Source of the DNA: Bryobacteraceae bacterium | GTDB lineage: Bacteria; Acidobacteriota; Terriglobia; Bryobacterales; Bryobacteraceae | Direction: 5' to 3' | NCBI GenBank assembly: GCA_019187195.1 | Contig: JABAQT010000028.1 | Span: 4,202 to 68,201 of the forward strand | Length of the DNA: 64,000 nt | In this document: piece after piece, positions 19,539 to 28,647 of the stretch | How positions within the stretch are numbered: position 1 is the first letter of the stretch | Layout: each line of letters opens with the position of its first letter | The notes under the pieces: generated by a model | What the model was told of the DNA's origin: nothing | Database searches by the model: none | What the model saw: the letters and a program-made list of their open reading frames with translations, nothing else | Program-made: the position numbers and the translations under genes

Positions 19539-20327
19539 ATGCCCCCCGAGGATTTCCCCGAACCAAGTCCTCACGACCTGCGGACCGTCGCCGCCATGGC
19601 CGTCATCGCATCCGCTGCGGCCACCTTCCTGCACGAAGCCGTCGGACATGGCCTGACCGCCTGGGTTCGCGGCGATATACCCACCGAACTCACCAGCAAC
19701 CATCTGTCTTCGGTGCGAACCGATCATTGGGTGGAAGCCGGCGGCACCCTCGTCAACCTCGCCGTGGGCGCGATTGCCCTCCTGCTCTCCCGCTCGCGCG
19801 GCGAACGCGCTCTCAGCCGCTACTTCCTCTGGCTTCTGGCCGCCCTCAACCTGTTGCCGGGAGCCGGATACTTCCTGTTCTCCGGTGTCCTCGGAGTAGG
19901 CGACTGGCAAGCGGTCATCAGCGATTCCTCCCACCAGACAGCGCTCCGTATAGTCATGGCGTCCGGCGGAACCCTGCTCTACATCGCCGCGGTCCGCTTG
20001 CTGGCGGTGGCGGTGAAGCCGTTCGTGAGCGAGAGAAAGATGTACAATCGCGTGGGCCGGTGGCCCTACTTCGTGGCGGGGCTATTCAGTTGTCTTGCCG
20101 GATTCTTCGATCCCATGGGTCTGCCGCTGCTCATCCAGTCCACTGTTCCGGCGGCGTTCGGAGGCTCCTCGGGACTGCTATGGGCGGACAGTCTCCTTCC
20201 CGGGGAAGACTCGAAGCTCCGTCTCACGGTCGGCCGCTCGCCGTTGTGGTGGGGCGCGGCGATCATCGCCGGCTTTGCCTACGTCGCCATTCTCGGACCC
20301 GGAATCCGCTTCGCGCCCGGGGGATAA
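19539..20327 (+). CDS. Multi-pass membrane protein, M50-like
   Basis: This 262-residue protein has about six hydrophobic segments. The first carries LHEAVGHGLTAW (residues 31-42), and a second segment reads AGGTLVNLAVGAIALLL, close to the AGPLxN motif of M50 site-2-type membrane metalloproteases. The histidine spacing is HExxxH (H32, E33, H37), not the canonical HExxH, so catalytic activity is doubtful or the family is only a relative. It begins 19 bases after the oxidoreductase gene and is probably cotranscribed. A convergent TolC gene ends 21 bases beyond it. Function unknown. Confidence 0.55.
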   Translation: MPPEDFPEPSPHDLRTVAAMAVIASAAATFLHEAVGHGLTAWVRGDIPTELTSNHLSSVRTDHWVEAGGTLVNLAVGAIALLLSRSRGERALSRYFLWLLAALNLLPGAGYFLFSGVLGVGDWQAVISDSSHQTALRIVMASGGTLLYIAAVRLLAVAVKPFVSERKMYNRVGRWPYFVAGLFSCLAGFFDPMGLPLLIQSTVPAAFGGSSGLLWADSLLPGEDSKLRLTVGRSPLWWGAAIIAGFAYVAILGPGIRFAPGG

Positions 20328-20348
20328 GACGGCCGGACGTCTCGATCC

Positions 20349-22079
20349 CTACGGCAGAACCACGCCCCGCTCGGCCAGCAACTCCCCGGTCCGCTGCATC
20401 AACAGCAGCATGTTCCGCCGGTAGCCGACGTTCTGCGTCACCAGGTTCGATTCGGCCTGCGTCAGGTCCGCCTGCGCCGACAGCACGAAAAAGATCGTCG
20501 TCGTGCCCAGTTCGTACTTCTTCTGCTCCGCCTCGACGCGCTTCTGAGCCAGGTCCCGCGCAATCACCGCCAGTTTCACGCTCGCCCGGCTCTGCTCCAC
20601 CTGGTTCACCGCCGTCAGCACATCGAGACGCGCCGTCTGCTGGTCGGTTCGCAGTTGCAGCATGTCGGCCTTGCGCTGCACGGCCGCATCCGCCAGATCC
20701 GCCGCCGCGCGCCGGTCGCGCAATGGAAAGCTCAAGGTCAGGCTGAAGTTGTAAGTCGGAAAACCAAACCCGAACATCTGATTGAAAGCGTCGCTGACGC
20801 CCCCCGGAATCGGCACGATCGGACCGGTCGAAGTGAGACTCGATCGTGGGAAGAACGTCCCGCCCCGCCCCGTCGTCGTGTATCCTCCGCCAAGGCTCAG
20901 ATTCGGCAGCAGGGCGTTCTTCGCAATGTGAATGTTCAGATCGTCCACATCGAGCGACTGCCGGTCTGACCGCAGATCGGGGCGCAGCATCATCGCCTTC
21001 TGGACCATCGCCTCCTTGTCGATCTCCGCGTTGTCCGAAGGAGCGGTCACCGGCTCGGTGAGCACCACCGGCAGTTTCCTCACCTGCGGATCGAGATCCA
21101 CGCCGATCTGCCGCCGCAGCGCGTCTTCGGTCTGAGCCAAACGGTAACGAGCCTGTGTCACGAAGATCTCCGCGTTGGCGTACACCGCCTGCGGCTGATA
21201 AATATCCAGTTGCGAGGAGGCGCCCAATTCGAGTTCCCGCTGCGCCCGCTTCAACGAAACGTCCGCCAACTCGAGCGCCTTCTCCTGCACCCTCAAATTC
21301 TCCCGCGCCTCGATCACGTTCCAGTATGCGGTCTCCGCCGTCGCCAGCAGCCGCAACATCGTATCGGCGAAATTGTACTGGCTCACCCGCAGCCGGCTCC
21401 GCGCCACGCTGATCGGCAGCATCGTCACCAGCTTGCCGCGGCCCCGCAACAGCGGTTGTGTAAACGACAGGTTCAGATTGGTGGTGAACGCCGGATTAAA
21501 CGTCACGAACTGGCTGTTGGTCGACAGTTTCTGCCCCGTGAACCCGCCGGTCACCTGCGCGCCCGTCGATAACGTCTGCTGGTATTGGAAATTCCACGGC
21601 TGCGAAAGCTGGCTCAGAGTCGCCGCGCCCGCCAGCAGGTCCGTCGAGGCCGAGTTCGCGCGCGTCGCCGCGAACCGCCCCTGAAACAGGGGATCGAAGA
21701 TCGACGCCGCCCGCGTAATCGCGTTGCGCGGCTGTTCCACGCTCAGGCGCTGGATCTCGATGTCCGTGTTGTTTATCAGCACCAGGTCCATGTAGTTCTT
21801 CAGCGACAACTCGAGTTTCCCGTTCACGATGAAGTCCTGAAGCCGCGCGGGCGGCCGCAACTCCACGTGCGGAATATGCGGCGTGAAATGCTGCCGCAGC
21901 CAGTCCTTCTTCGGAAACACCGGAACATTCAATCCCTCCGACAAACCTTTGTCGATGGGCGGATCCTTCAACTGCATGCCCGTCGATGGATTCTTCACCG
22001 GAATCCCGTCCGCGGACATCTGTTGGGCAACCATGGGCAAAGCCCCTGCGATCAGGGCACACAATAAGACCGTACGCAT
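20349..22079 (-). CDS. TolC-family outer-membrane channel of the efflux cluster
   Basis: This 576-residue protein has a signal peptide (VLLCALIAGALPMVAQQ). An unusually long N-terminal segment (~70 residues, LRQHFTPHIPHVELRPP) precedes the first OEP repeat. That repeat begins LELSLKNYMDLVLINNTDIEI, and the second contains AEIFVTQARYRLAQTEDALRRQIG and the Q/R-rich coiled coil to the C-terminus. It is the last gene of a five-gene minus-strand cluster with three adaptors and a permease, so it is presumably the outer-membrane exit duct of that pump. The gap to the permease is 29 bases. Confidence 0.9.
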   Translation of the reverse strand: MRTVLLCALIAGALPMVAQQMSADGIPVKNPSTGMQLKDPPIDKGLSEGLNVPVFPKKDWLRQHFTPHIPHVELRPPARLQDFIVNGKLELSLKNYMDLVLINNTDIEIQRLSVEQPRNAITRAASIFDPLFQGRFAATRANSASTDLLAGAATLSQLSQPWNFQYQQTLSTGAQVTGGFTGQKLSTNSQFVTFNPAFTTNLNLSFTQPLLRGRGKLVTMLPISVARSRLRVSQYNFADTMLRLLATAETAYWNVIEARENLRVQEKALELADVSLKRAQRELELGASSQLDIYQPQAVYANAEIFVTQARYRLAQTEDALRRQIGVDLDPQVRKLPVVLTEPVTAPSDNAEIDKEAMVQKAMMLRPDLRSDRQSLDVDDLNIHIAKNALLPNLSLGGGYTTTGRGGTFFPRSSLTSTGPIVPIPGGVSDAFNQMFGFGFPTYNFSLTLSFPLRDRRAAADLADAAVQRKADMLQLRTDQQTARLDVLTAVNQVEQSRASVKLAVIARDLAQKRVEAEQKKYELGTTTIFFVLSAQADLTQAESNLVTQNVGYRRNMLLLMQRTGELLAERGVVLP

Positions 22080-22108
22080 TCCTATGAAATCCTCACCTGG
22101 CTAAACAC

Positions 22109-23359
22109 CTATTCGTAGCGGATCGCCTCGATCGGATCCAGCTTCGCCGCCTGTACGGCGGGATAAATTCCGAACAATAACCCGATTCCCACCGACACGC
22201 CGAAAGCCACCGCGATCGACGACGTCGTCACCACCGTCGACCACCCGGCCGCCGCCGCGATTACCTTCGACAGCGTGAAGCCGAACGCGATGCCGATCAA
22301 CCCGCCAAGAATCGAGATGAGCACCGCTTCGGTCAGAAACTGGCGGACGATATCCGCCTGCCGCGCGCCGATCGCGCGCCGGATTCCAATCTCCCTGGTT
22401 CGTTCGAGCACCGTGGCCAGCATGATGTTCATGATTCCGATTCCGCCAACCAAAAGCGAAATCCCCGCGATACAGATCATCACGATGCTGAAAATCGACT
22501 GCGTCCGCCGCCGCTGCTCGAGTAATCCGGCGGGCACCGTAACGGTGAAGTCCCCGGCATCCTTGTGCGTCGCCGACAAAATCGCGCTCACCACGTTCGC
22601 CGTCTCGACGGAGTCGTTGTTTTGCCGCACCTTGATGTAGATTCCGTCAATCTCATCCTTCAGGTAGCTGTTGTTGTCCTCGAACCGCCGCATCACGGTG
22701 TTGAGGGGAGCGATCACGAGGTTGTTGCGGTTCACCACCTCGAGCCCTTCCACATCGGAATCGGCCGTCGCCTGCTGCGCCAGCACCCCCACCACCTGAA
22801 GCCAGACATCGTTCATCTTGACGTACTTTCCAACCGCGTTCTCATACCCGAGCAGGTTGACCTTTGCCGACTCCCCCAGCACGCACACCGTCGCCGAATT
22901 GGCGTTGTCGGTGTCGTTGAAGAATCGCCCCTCCACAACCTTGAGGCTGTTGATCTGTAGATAATTCGGATCCACTCCGATCAACAGCGGCGGGTCCTGC
23001 GCGGTCTTCGGAAGCACCTTTCCCGGCTTGAAACGTTTGCGCGGGGTGAGCGCTTCGATGCCCGGAACGTTCTCGGCAATCGCGCGGAAGTCACGAAACG
23101 TCAATCCCGGCGACACCTGGCGGCGCGCCTGCAACTCGTTGCGGTCCACCGCCTCCTTCGCCTCGATGATGATGTTGTTTACACCGAGCAGGTCAATATA
23201 GCTGATCATCTCCTTCTCGACCCCAGCCGTGATGGCAAGCATCGCCACCACCGCGCCAACGCCGAAAATCATGCCCAGCATCGTCAGCCCGCTTCGCAGC
23301 TTGTGCACCAGCAGGCTCGACAGCCCCATGTAAATTTCAGGCAGATAACCTGAGAGCAT
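22109..23359 (-). CDS. ABC transporter permease, MacB/FtsX type, lacking an ATPase domain
   Basis: This 416-residue permease has an N-terminal membrane helix (LRSGLTMLGMIFGVGAVVAMLAI), a periplasmic MacB-PCD-like domain (~45-265), and three C-terminal helices with the FtsX-domain pattern (IMNIMLATVLERTREIGIRRAIGA, typical EIGxRxAxGA). Members act as mechanotransmission pumps with an ABC ATPase, an adaptor and TolC. Here the ATPase, either fused as in MacB or separate, is not in the cluster and must come from elsewhere. It follows the third adaptor gene with a 2-base gap, so the two are tightly coupled. Confidence 0.92.
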   Translation of the reverse strand: MLSGYLPEIYMGLSSLLVHKLRSGLTMLGMIFGVGAVVAMLAITAGVEKEMISYIDLLGVNNIIIEAKEAVDRNELQARRQVSPGLTFRDFRAIAENVPGIEALTPRKRFKPGKVLPKTAQDPPLLIGVDPNYLQINSLKVVEGRFFNDTDNANSATVCVLGESAKVNLLGYENAVGKYVKMNDVWLQVVGVLAQQATADSDVEGLEVVNRNNLVIAPLNTVMRRFEDNNSYLKDEIDGIYIKVRQNNDSVETANVVSAILSATHKDAGDFTVTVPAGLLEQRRRTQSIFSIVMICIAGISLLVGGIGIMNIMLATVLERTREIGIRRAIGARQADIVRQFLTEAVLISILGGLIGIAFGFTLSKVIAAAAGWSTVVTTSSIAVAFGVSVGIGLLFGIYPAVQAAKLDPIEAIRYE

Positions 23360-23361
23360 CG

Positions 23362-25215
23362 CTACTTCTTCCCTCCCGGCAGCGCTCCCATGGCCCCGCC
23401 TTTCGTTTCGTTCGATCCCTTCTTGGCGCCTTCCTTGGCGAACGGATCCGCCAGCGCCACCAGTTCTCCCGGCGTCACTCCCGAAGTCAGCACCACGGTC
23501 GATTCCGTCCGGCGCGATACCACCACCGGGCGCTCCTCGAACACCTGGTGCTTGCGAATATAGACAAACGGCTTCCCTTCCCGCTCGAACAGCGCCTGCG
23601 ACGGAACGTGAACGGCGTTGGGAATCCTCTCAACGATGATCTCGACATCCGCCAGCATCCCCGGCCTGAGCAGCATTTCCAACTGCGCGTCATCCTCCGG
23701 CGGGGGAGGCAGTTTGGCCGCGTCGAGATCCTTCTGCGTATATCCGGTCCCCGGTTGCACACCGCTGAATCCGCCGCTGTCGCCGCCCCGGCGCCCACCC
23801 ATCATTCCCTGTGGCAGCTCGACTCCCGCCTTCTTCAACTCCACCTGGAGCTTCTTCCGGAATTCGGCCCTCTCGGCGTCATTCATGTCCGCGACGCTCT
23901 TGCCGCCCGATGCCTTCTGCGTCGCGGCGCGCATCTTCGCGCGCTGGTCCGCTGTCAGCCCTCCCATTCTGCCGCCTCCGCCGCCCCTCGTGAATCCGGA
24001 TGGCGAACGCCCCTGCGCCTCGCCTGGAGCCGAGCCAAACTGCGCCATTCCCTGCCCACCGGCCCCACCCGGCGCGCCCGCCCCGGCTGCGTTCATCATT
24101 ACCGCGTCGCCGCCCATCACGAACGGATTGGCCGCCACCGGCTTCTTGCGGTTCGCCTCCGCCGTCGCCAGCACCTTGTTGATCTGCTCGCTGGAAGCGC
24201 CCAAAGCCGTCAGCAGTTCCTTCATATCCACCGAAAACACGACATCGAACTTCTTCGCCGGATCATTCGAGAACACGTTCGCGCTCGCCGTTCCGCTCAT
24301 CGTCTTGATCTTGCCGTGCAGCGTCTTGTTCGGGATCGAATCGAGCCGCAGAATTGCGTCCTGGCCTTCCCTCAGGTTCGCCCTGTCCAACTCCCCCACC
24401 CGGCTGATCACTTCAAGCTCGGAAAGATCCAGCACATCCGCCACCGGCATTCCCGGCTGCACCTGGTCGCCCTCGCGAATGTCGGGTATCTGCATGCCCG
24501 GCACGAAAAAGCCGCCGGCGCGGTTCTGGCGGATCGCCACCAGCCCCGTCATCGGAGCGAGCAGCTTCACCTGCATCAGCCGCTGCCGCTCACGGTTCAA
24601 CTCCAGAATGGACTTGTTCTGCTGCTCCTGAAGCACCGCCAACTCGGCTTCCGCCTGCTGCAGCCGGCTCTTGATATCGCTCTCGAGCTGCTTCAGGCGC
24701 CTTCGCGCTTCCTCGAGATTCAAATCGTTCTTCTTCGCGTCGATGGCTGAGAGCAGTTCGTTGCGCTTCACTTCGAGCTCCGCGCGCCTCACCGCATATC
24801 GCGTGCGCAGCAGTTCCACTTGGTCCTGGTTGTTCCGGATGGCCAAATCGGCCTTCGATTTCTTGATCTGTTCTTCCGTCTGGTCGAGCGCCAGTTGTTT
24901 CTCCTCGATGCGGGACAGCAGTTCGGAATCGTCGAACTCCACCACGAGGTCTTTCTCCTTGGCCAGCGCCCCGAGCGACGCCATCCGCGTCACCTGCACC
25001 GTCCCAAACAGGTTGGGAGCCGTCAGCGTGACCGAACGCACCGCCCGCAATTCGCCGCGCGAGTAGGTGCGCACCACCACGTCGCTCTGCCGCACGGCCG
25101 TCGTCGCCACCTGCTGTTGCCGGTGCGGAAGAAGTTGGAAAAACCGGTAGGCGTAGTACGCGCCGCCCGCGACTATGCCCAGCATCACCAGCCGAAACAG
25201 TATTTTCTTGATCAC
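23362..25215 (-). CDS. Efflux periplasmic adaptor (HlyD/MacA type) with Gly/Met-rich insertion
   Basis: This 617-residue adaptor starts at GTG with a membrane anchor (residues 5-24). A lipoyl half-motif (VVEFDDSELL), a long coiled-coil hairpin (~100-215) and the second lipoyl part (LLAPMTGLVAIRQNRAGGFFVPG) follow, then a beta-barrel domain. Residues ~331-512 contain a large insertion: Gly/Met-rich segments around a helical piece (LTADQRAKMRAATQKASGG, NDAERAEFRKKLQVELKKAG) that looks like an independent small helical module. The membrane-proximal part resumes with LLRPGMLADVEI. It lies 18 bases after the second adaptor and 2 before the permease. Confidence 0.88.
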   Translation of the reverse strand: MIKKILFRLVMLGIVAGGAYYAYRFFQLLPHRQQQVATTAVRQSDVVVRTYSRGELRAVRSVTLTAPNLFGTVQVTRMASLGALAKEKDLVVEFDDSELLSRIEEKQLALDQTEEQIKKSKADLAIRNNQDQVELLRTRYAVRRAELEVKRNELLSAIDAKKNDLNLEEARRRLKQLESDIKSRLQQAEAELAVLQEQQNKSILELNRERQRLMQVKLLAPMTGLVAIRQNRAGGFFVPGMQIPDIREGDQVQPGMPVADVLDLSELEVISRVGELDRANLREGQDAILRLDSIPNKTLHGKIKTMSGTASANVFSNDPAKKFDVVFSVDMKELLTALGASSEQINKVLATAEANRKKPVAANPFVMGGDAVMMNAAGAGAPGGAGGQGMAQFGSAPGEAQGRSPSGFTRGGGGGRMGGLTADQRAKMRAATQKASGGKSVADMNDAERAEFRKKLQVELKKAGVELPQGMMGGRRGGDSGGFSGVQPGTGYTQKDLDAAKLPPPPEDDAQLEMLLRPGMLADVEIIVERIPNAVHVPSQALFEREGKPFVYIRKHQVFEERPVVVSRRTESTVVLTSGVTPGELVALADPFAKEGAKKGSNETKGGAMGALPGGKK

Positions 25216-25233
25216 AGCCTTATCCCGCTTCCG

Positions 25234-26541
25234 TCATAACTTCTTGGCGCGCTTGGCGGCTTCAATCGGATTCTCGAGGGCCACCATCTCGCCTTCCTTC
25301 ACGCCGCTCAGCACTACCATCTCGTTGTCGTTGCGCTTGCCCACCGTGATCTCCCGGATCACGAAATGCTGTCCCCGCTGCACGTACACCGCCGGCTTGC
25401 CGTTGTGCGTGAAACTCGCCCTGATGGGAATCAACAACGCGTTCGGCTGGCTCTCAATCACCACTTCCGCCGTCGCGCTCATCCCCGGACGCAGCCTCGA
25501 ATCCAGTTTCTTCAACTCCGCCCGCGCCGGAAACGTCTTCTCCGAAAGACCCATCCCGCGGTAGATCACCTGCGCGATCGGGCTGATCCAATCGAGCTCC
25601 GCGTGAAACTCCTTGTCCGGTATCGCGTCCACGTTGATCCGCAACTCCTGCCCCAGTTTCAGCCTTCCGCGGTCCACCTCATCCAGCTTCAGCTCGATTC
25701 GCATCTGGGAAAGATCGGGAATCTCGGCGATGGCCGCGCCGGTCCATGCCTGATCCCCTTCCTTGAAGGGCGGGGGGGTGCTGCCGAACGACCCCGAACT
25801 GCGGAAGTTCGGCAGAATATTCACGATCCCGTCATTTGGAGCCCGCAGCACCATCTTCGACAGGTAGCTCCGCGTCCGCTCCATATCCCGGATCGCCTTG
25901 TCCTTTTTCTGTTGTAGCCGGTCAAGATCGGATTTCTGCGTGACATCGTGCGACTTGACCGTGGTCTTCACCTGCCCCAGTTCCCCTTCGGAAATCCCCA
26001 CGTCGATGCGGTTCTTCGCGCCATCGATGACGCTCACCACTTCCGCCTTGCTCGCCTCGAGCTTCGCTCGCTCGAGGTTATACTCGGCCGTCATCAGGTT
26101 CATCCCGTCCATCTCGTCCACGATCCGGTGCGAGGCTTTCGTTTGCACCACCTCGCTGTCCACCGTGCGCACGCCCGTCTGCCGCTCGAGCAACGCCTGC
26201 TCCTGCGAGGCGGCGTCGAACTCCACCACCACTTCGCCCTTCCTCACGGGCCTGCCTGATTCCGCCAGCTTCACAATGCGTACGTCGGGCACCTGCGGCG
26301 CGCTCAGAACAACCGAATGCACGCTCTTGATTTCGCCGCGGGTCTTCACCGAAATCACGAACTCGCCCCGCCTCACCTTCTGTACCGGCACTTCCACCTT
26401 GGCGGTGCTTACATAGTATTTCTGATAGGCCGCATAACCGCCGGCGCCGAGCGCCGCCACGGTCACCGCCCAGGCAATGACTCGTTTTTTCCGGGAACCG
26501 GCCTGCCCTAATCTCTGCTTCGGCTTGACATCCTTCGACAT
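25234..26541 (-). CDS. Efflux periplasmic adaptor (HlyD/MacA type)
   Basis: This 435-residue adaptor has a membrane anchor at ~18-36 (RVIAWAVTVAALGAGGYAAY). The barrel-sandwich strand VVVEFDAASQEQALLERQ, a coiled-coil hairpin (~110-215), LRAPNDGIVNILPN as the second lipoyl half, and a beta-barrel with LRPGMSATAEVVIE follow. It is the most regular of the three adaptors and lacks low-complexity insertions. It is located 15 bases after the first adaptor and 18 before the third. Three different adaptors in a row suggest a heteromeric adaptor ring or alternative assemblies, but this is inference. Confidence 0.9.
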   Translation of the reverse strand: MSKDVKPKQRLGQAGSRKKRVIAWAVTVAALGAGGYAAYQKYYVSTAKVEVPVQKVRRGEFVISVKTRGEIKSVHSVVLSAPQVPDVRIVKLAESGRPVRKGEVVVEFDAASQEQALLERQTGVRTVDSEVVQTKASHRIVDEMDGMNLMTAEYNLERAKLEASKAEVVSVIDGAKNRIDVGISEGELGQVKTTVKSHDVTQKSDLDRLQQKKDKAIRDMERTRSYLSKMVLRAPNDGIVNILPNFRSSGSFGSTPPPFKEGDQAWTGAAIAEIPDLSQMRIELKLDEVDRGRLKLGQELRINVDAIPDKEFHAELDWISPIAQVIYRGMGLSEKTFPARAELKKLDSRLRPGMSATAEVVIESQPNALLIPIRASFTHNGKPAVYVQRGQHFVIREITVGKRNDNEMVVLSGVKEGEMVALENPIEAAKRAKKL

Positions 26542-26556
26542 AGTCCTGCTTTCGTC

Positions 26557-28356
26557 CTATACCCCCGGCTTCCCGGATGCTGCAACAGCGGACGGCTCCT
26601 CCGCGACGATCTCCCCGGCCTTGAGGCCGCTTTCCACCGCCACTCTGAGATTGTCCGCCGGTCCAAGACTCACTTCCCTCCGGGACCAGCGATCGCCGGC
26701 TTTCACGTATACATAGCTCTTGCCCGAAGACGAATCCTCAACTACCGAACCGAGCGGCACGATCGCCTCCGCCTCGCTCTCCTCCACCACGACATCCGCG
26801 CTGACGCTGAGGTCTGGAATAACGCGCGGATCCATCTTTTCCAGCTTCAGCCGCACCGCAATCTCTTTCAGAAAACTCTCGCGCGCGCTGTTGGTGCTGC
26901 TCGGCATCGCCGCCACGGAGTAGATCTTGGCCGGCAATACCAGGTCCGGAAACGCGTCGAATCTCACCGTCGCCTTCGCTCCCACGCGCATCCGCTCAAC
27001 GTCCACCTGGTTTACCTTCGCTTCCACCACCATCGAGTTTGTGTCCACGATCTGCATGAACGGCCTGCCCGGAAAGATCTGGTCGCCTTCCTGCACCTGC
27101 CCGCGATCCCCGCCCCGCCAGATCTGCATCATGACCGCGAGCCCCTCAATCGGGCTCTTCACCAGCATCTTGTCCGCGTTCTGCTCGGCCAGCCGTAATC
27201 CGAGTTTCGATTCCTGCAGGTCCATCTCGGATATTCGCACTTGTGCCTTTTCGCTGGCATTCACGTACGGAACCTCGGTCATCAACTGCTTCAGCCGCGC
27301 CTCGGCTTCCTCGAGCGCCAGCCGGAACCGCTCGCTGTCCATGGCGGACCGCACCGGTATGGTCTTCAAATCGAGCTTCGCCTTTTCCACGTCGGCCTTC
27401 GCCGAACGGATGGATTGCTCATGGGCCGTGCGCGTCACTTCCAGGTTGGCCAGCATGCTGCGCATGTTCAGCGCCTGCTGATCCACGCCGGACTTGTAGT
27501 CATCCACGCGCAGCAGCATGTATTGGCGGTCGAACTCCGCCACCGTTTCCCCCTTCTTCACCATCGCCCCGGGGAGAACCAGTTTCTGAAGGACGCTTCC
27601 AAAATCACGGCCACCACCGCCGCCGCCGCCACCGCCACCGCCGGGTATCGAACTGGCGGTCGAACCCAACCCGTCGCCCCCCATCGTCGTGCTCGACGTC
27701 GAACCTGCCGCCGTGGACGTGGCCGCGCCCCGCGACCGTCCGCTTCCGGAGGACGAACGGCTGGTTGCCGCCTTCAACGCATTGGCGGCGCTGCGAACGC
27801 CCACGCTCGAGGATGCCGTACTGCCCGTACTGCCGCCCGCGGACGAATCCGAACCGCCGCCCAAAACCGTGGAGTTGCTCGTCACCGTCCCCGTCGCCGA
27901 GGAACCCGAAGAAGTGCCGCTGCCCGTCGAACCGCTCGAGGAGGAGCCGGTGCTGGCGACGGACGTTGATCCACCGCCCCCTCCACCACCGCCCCGGTTG
28001 CCCATGAAAGCGCCACTGCCGCCCGAAAAGCTGCGGCTGCCGCGCAGCCGCGGCCCCGTGATGGTGACATATTTCTCGGGAGCCGTCGTGCCTGTCAACC
28101 GGATGGTCTGCGTCACCGTGCCGGCCGCCACCCTCGCCGTCCGTATGCTCGCCACGGCGGCGCGCTTCGCCGCTATGGCGTCCTCGGCCAGCGTCCGCTG
28201 ATAAGCCCAGTACAGGCCGCCGCACACGGCCGCCACTCCCAGCAGCCACAACCAACCGGTCCTTCTCGGCTTTTCGGGAAGTGGGGATACAGCGATCGGT
28301 TTTCGATCGGGTCCGGCCGGGCCCGGAACCGGCGCTGGGGCGCTACGTTGTTGCAT
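26557..28356 (-). CDS. Efflux periplasmic adaptor with ~145-residue Gly/Ser-rich insertion
   Basis: This 599-residue protein is the first gene of the efflux cluster. A Pro-rich cytoplasmic tail precedes a membrane helix (~34-52). The first half of the barrel-sandwich (VTQTIRLTGTTAPEKYVTITGPRLRG) is then interrupted at residues ~106-250 by a low-complexity Gly/Ser/Thr tract with runs of 8 and 11 glycines. It resumes with LQKLVLPGAMVKKGETVAEFDRQYML. A coiled-coil hairpin (~290-400), SPIEGLAVMM and the beta-barrel (VIPDLSVSADVVVEE) complete the adaptor fold. The insert sits where the lipoyl lip would contact neighbouring subunits. The frame is open throughout, so this is not a frameshift artefact. 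Confidence 0.85.
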   Translation of the reverse strand: MQQRSAPAPVPGPAGPDRKPIAVSPLPEKPRRTGWLWLLGVAAVCGGLYWAYQRTLAEDAIAAKRAAVASIRTARVAAGTVTQTIRLTGTTAPEKYVTITGPRLRGSRSFSGGSGAFMGNRGGGGGGGGSTSVASTGSSSSGSTGSGTSSGSSATGTVTSNSTVLGGGSDSSAGGSTGSTASSSVGVRSAANALKAATSRSSSGSGRSRGAATSTAAGSTSSTTMGGDGLGSTASSIPGGGGGGGGGGGRDFGSVLQKLVLPGAMVKKGETVAEFDRQYMLLRVDDYKSGVDQQALNMRSMLANLEVTRTAHEQSIRSAKADVEKAKLDLKTIPVRSAMDSERFRLALEEAEARLKQLMTEVPYVNASEKAQVRISEMDLQESKLGLRLAEQNADKMLVKSPIEGLAVMMQIWRGGDRGQVQEGDQIFPGRPFMQIVDTNSMVVEAKVNQVDVERMRVGAKATVRFDAFPDLVLPAKIYSVAAMPSSTNSARESFLKEIAVRLKLEKMDPRVIPDLSVSADVVVEESEAEAIVPLGSVVEDSSSGKSYVYVKAGDRWSRREVSLGPADNLRVAVESGLKAGEIVAEEPSAVAASGKPGV

Positions 28357-28567
28357 AGCTTAACCTTTCGGCCATGGTCTTTCGGATAGGTCTCCGCGAG
28401 GTTCTACGACGATTTGAGTTGAGAGACGTTGTAGCCTAAGGCTCTACTGTATCTCAGAAAGTAAGACGATGGGGAATCCGAAAAGGTTATTCAATACAGC
28501 AATCTTAGAGCCACACCGGCCCTTCGACGCCGCAAGGCCGCCCTGCCAGTCAATCTCGTGCAACTTC

Positions 28568-28597
28568 AGTATACGGGCGTCTCATTCGTAACAATAA
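28568..28597 (-). promoter_or_regulatory. Candidate promoter of the efflux cluster
   Basis: In the 291-base gap 28357-28647, the minus strand carries TTATTG (28592-28597) and TATACT (28568-28573) with an 18-base spacer. A start near 28561 would give a ~200-base leader. That leader contains the perfect inverted repeat AGCCT-A-AGGCT at 28433-28443, which could be an operator. No gene is seen in this gap. Confidence 0.45.
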
Positions 28598-28647
28598 TCG
28601 GTTCGCGAGGGGATCGCGCCCCGCTCTTTCACGGCAGTCCCTCTCCC

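Noticed and set aside
27607-28041. Possible tandem-repeat or CRISPR-like array
   Set aside because: The repetitive look comes from Gly/Ser codons inside an intact adaptor reading frame; there are no regular repeats with spacers.
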